Assembly: GCA_937896185.1 (NCBI GenBank)
Contig: CALBMG010000170.1
Coordinates: 1-5,586, forward strand
Direction: 5' to 3'
Length of the DNA: 5,586 bases
Source: an uncultured Microbacteriaceae bacterium
Lineage (GTDB): Bacteria; Actinomycetota; Actinomycetes; Actinomycetales; Microbacteriaceae
Position 1 is the first letter of the stretch. Each line of letters opens with the position of its first letter. Below, piece by piece: positions 4,553 through 5,586 of the stretch. The notes under the pieces were generated by a model. That model was not told the origin of the DNA. It saw nothing but the letters and a program-made list of their open reading frames with translations, and did not search any database. Position numbers and translations under genes: made by a program.

Positions 4553-5586
4553 GTGCTCGCTGACGAGGTCTCACGACTGGTCGAATCCTCACTCGACCAG
4601 TTGGAACGTGACGAGGCTGTTGCTCTCGTATCGACCTTGATTTCGGCGGGTAGCGCCGTGAGTGAAGAACTCACACTCGAGGCGGCACTGCACACTATCG
4701 CCGACGTCGGAAGACGGCTCACCGGTGCACGATTTGGGGCTATCGGTGTACTGTCACCCGCCGGCGTGTTTGAGAGATTCATCCACGTCGGAATGTCCAG
4801 TCCCGAAATTGCCGCCATCGGTGATTTGCCCGTCGGTCGAGGCGTATTGGGCAGCGTTATCGCGACTCAGCACCCGATTCGACTCGATGACCTGACCACG
4901 GAACCGCTCGCCAGCGGAATCCCCGCACATCACCCCGACATGCGCTCGTTCCTCGGAGTACCCATTTACATCGAGGGTGTCGTCTATGGAAATCTGTATC
5001 TCACAGAAAGCGGTCGTGGCGGTTTCACGCCGCTCGACGAGGACGTGATTGTCGCGTTGGCGCATATCGCGGGTGGGGCCATCTCGAACGCCCGACGATT
5101 CCAGCTGGAGCAAATGACGAATTCGCTCATCGACCGGGCGACGGCCAACGCCCAGCAGGTGTTGTTGTCAACAGAACTCGCAGCCGATTTTGATTCCGTC
5201 GTCGCCGATGTGGCCGAACTTCTCAGTTGTGATGTCGTCGCCTCGCACTTTGTAATCGACGCGACAACTCATGCGTTCGCCGAAAGCTCCGAAATTTCCG
5301 AACAACTTCGCAACGAACTTCGCTCGATCACGCGTGAGGTAGTCGCGCACCAATCCCCCAACATCGACGCCGCCGAAACCCACATGGGCTCGGTCAGTGG
5401 TGGTCCCGCACTCATTGTGCCCTTCACCAGCGCACAGGGCACCACGGTCGGCGCACTTGTCGCACTTCGCCCCCACAACGGTTTGCCTTTTGTGGATGCC
5501 GAACGCGCCGCCCTCGCCTCGTTCGCCCGCACCATCGCGGCCTCACGCGAACTGGCGCTCTCTCGCGCCGCCGAACACCGCCTGAC
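4553..5586 (+). CDS. DosS/DevS-like two-GAF sensor protein, probably a histidine kinase (3' end outside window)
   Basis: The frame is open for 344 codons from GTG 4553 to the window end, with no stop; I translated it directly. An N-terminal helix (about 22-55, LVSTLISAG...LTLEAALHTIADVGRRL) leads into GAF domain 1 (about 57-183), which carries LTGARFGAIGV, LPVGRGVLG, HHPDMRSFLGVPI and GNLYLTE. These closely match DosS/DosT of mycobacteria. A linker helix (184-206) leads to GAF domain 2 (about 207-335), which is less conserved. In that family a HisKA_3 dimerisation domain and an HATPase domain follow; they would lie beyond the window. By remembered alignment, His127 matches the proximal heme ligand (DosS His149), Tyr149 the distal Tyr171, and Gly65 replaces Glu87, as in DosT. 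GTG 4553 is preferred because the later GTG (4658) would delete part of the N-terminal helix and no in-frame ATG occurs before codon 81. No clear Shine-Dalgarno is seen. It lies 6 bases after terC. Confidence 0.88.
   Translation, partial: MLADEVSRLVESSLDQLERDEAVALVSTLISAGSAVSEELTLEAALHTIADVGRRLTGARFGAIGVLSPAGVFERFIHVGMSSPEIAAIGDLPVGRGVLGSVIATQHPIRLDDLTTEPLASGIPAHHPDMRSFLGVPIYIEGVVYGNLYLTESGRGGFTPLDEDVIVALAHIAGGAISNARRFQLEQMTNSLIDRATANAQQVLLSTELAADFDSVVADVAELLSCDVVASHFVIDATTHAFAESSEISEQLRNELRSITREVVAHQSPNIDAAETHMGSVSGGPALIVPFTSAQGTTVGALVALRPHNGLPFVDAERAALASFARTIAASRELALSRAAEHRL

Noticed and set aside
4553..4661. Later GTG (4658) as the start of the GAF sensor gene.
   Set aside because: It would remove the first part of the helix that precedes GAF in this family. 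GTG 4553 keeps it and gives tight spacing to terC.
1..5586. CRISPR arrays, insertion sequences, integrase or toxin-antitoxin genes.
   Set aside because: No regularly spaced repeats, terminal inverted repeats with a transposase, or small paired genes were found; almost all bases are in recognised genes or their control regions.

Overview
The window looks like chromosomal DNA of an actinomycete (Actinomycetota) of moderately high GC. The evidence is a DosS/DevS-like GAF sensor, a YkoE/YkoD/YkoC-type thiamine-precursor ECF transporter under a TPP riboswitch, GTG starts, a likely leaderless mRNA, and weak or absent Shine-Dalgarno sequences between tightly packed genes. I cannot name the genus; Microbacteriaceae-like or Corynebacteriales-like lineages would both fit.

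Layout. Positions 2-298 (+) are the C-terminal end of oligoribonuclease (orn). A tRNA-His(GTG) gene with encoded G-1 and CCA follows at 330-406, then an intrinsic terminator at 411-434. Facing it on the minus strand is a four-gene operon, read from right to left: ykoE-like S-component (3592-3011), fused double ABC ATPase (3010-1658), EcfT/YkoC-like transmembrane protein (1661-924) and a small uridine-kinase-like P-loop kinase (940-434). The junctions are an abutting TAG-ATG, a 4-base ATGA overlap and a 17-base overlap. A TPP riboswitch (about 3712-3630) and a hairpin bracketing the Shine-Dalgarno precede ykoE. Divergently, on the plus strand, are a TerC-family membrane protein (3749-4546) and, six bases later, the first 344 codons of a two-GAF DosS/DosT-like sensor protein (from GTG 4553) that runs off the window.

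How it fits together. The minus-strand genes make a complete ECF transporter (S, A-A, T), probably for hydroxymethylpyrimidine or thiamine and shut off by TPP. The co-transcribed kinase is the unexplained member and may act on a salvaged pyrimidine or thiamine intermediate. The plus-strand genes pair a TerC-type metal-handling membrane protein with a candidate heme/redox sensor. The two operons share a 36-base divergent promoter region in which the two -10 boxes are only 12 bases apart.

The most interesting points are the orphan kinase at the end of the thiamine operon, conservation of the DosS heme-pocket residues in the sensor, and the compact riboswitch/leaderless divergent control region. 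I found no mobile elements, CRISPR arrays or phage genes. The window is dense and mostly ordinary chromosomal housekeeping DNA.
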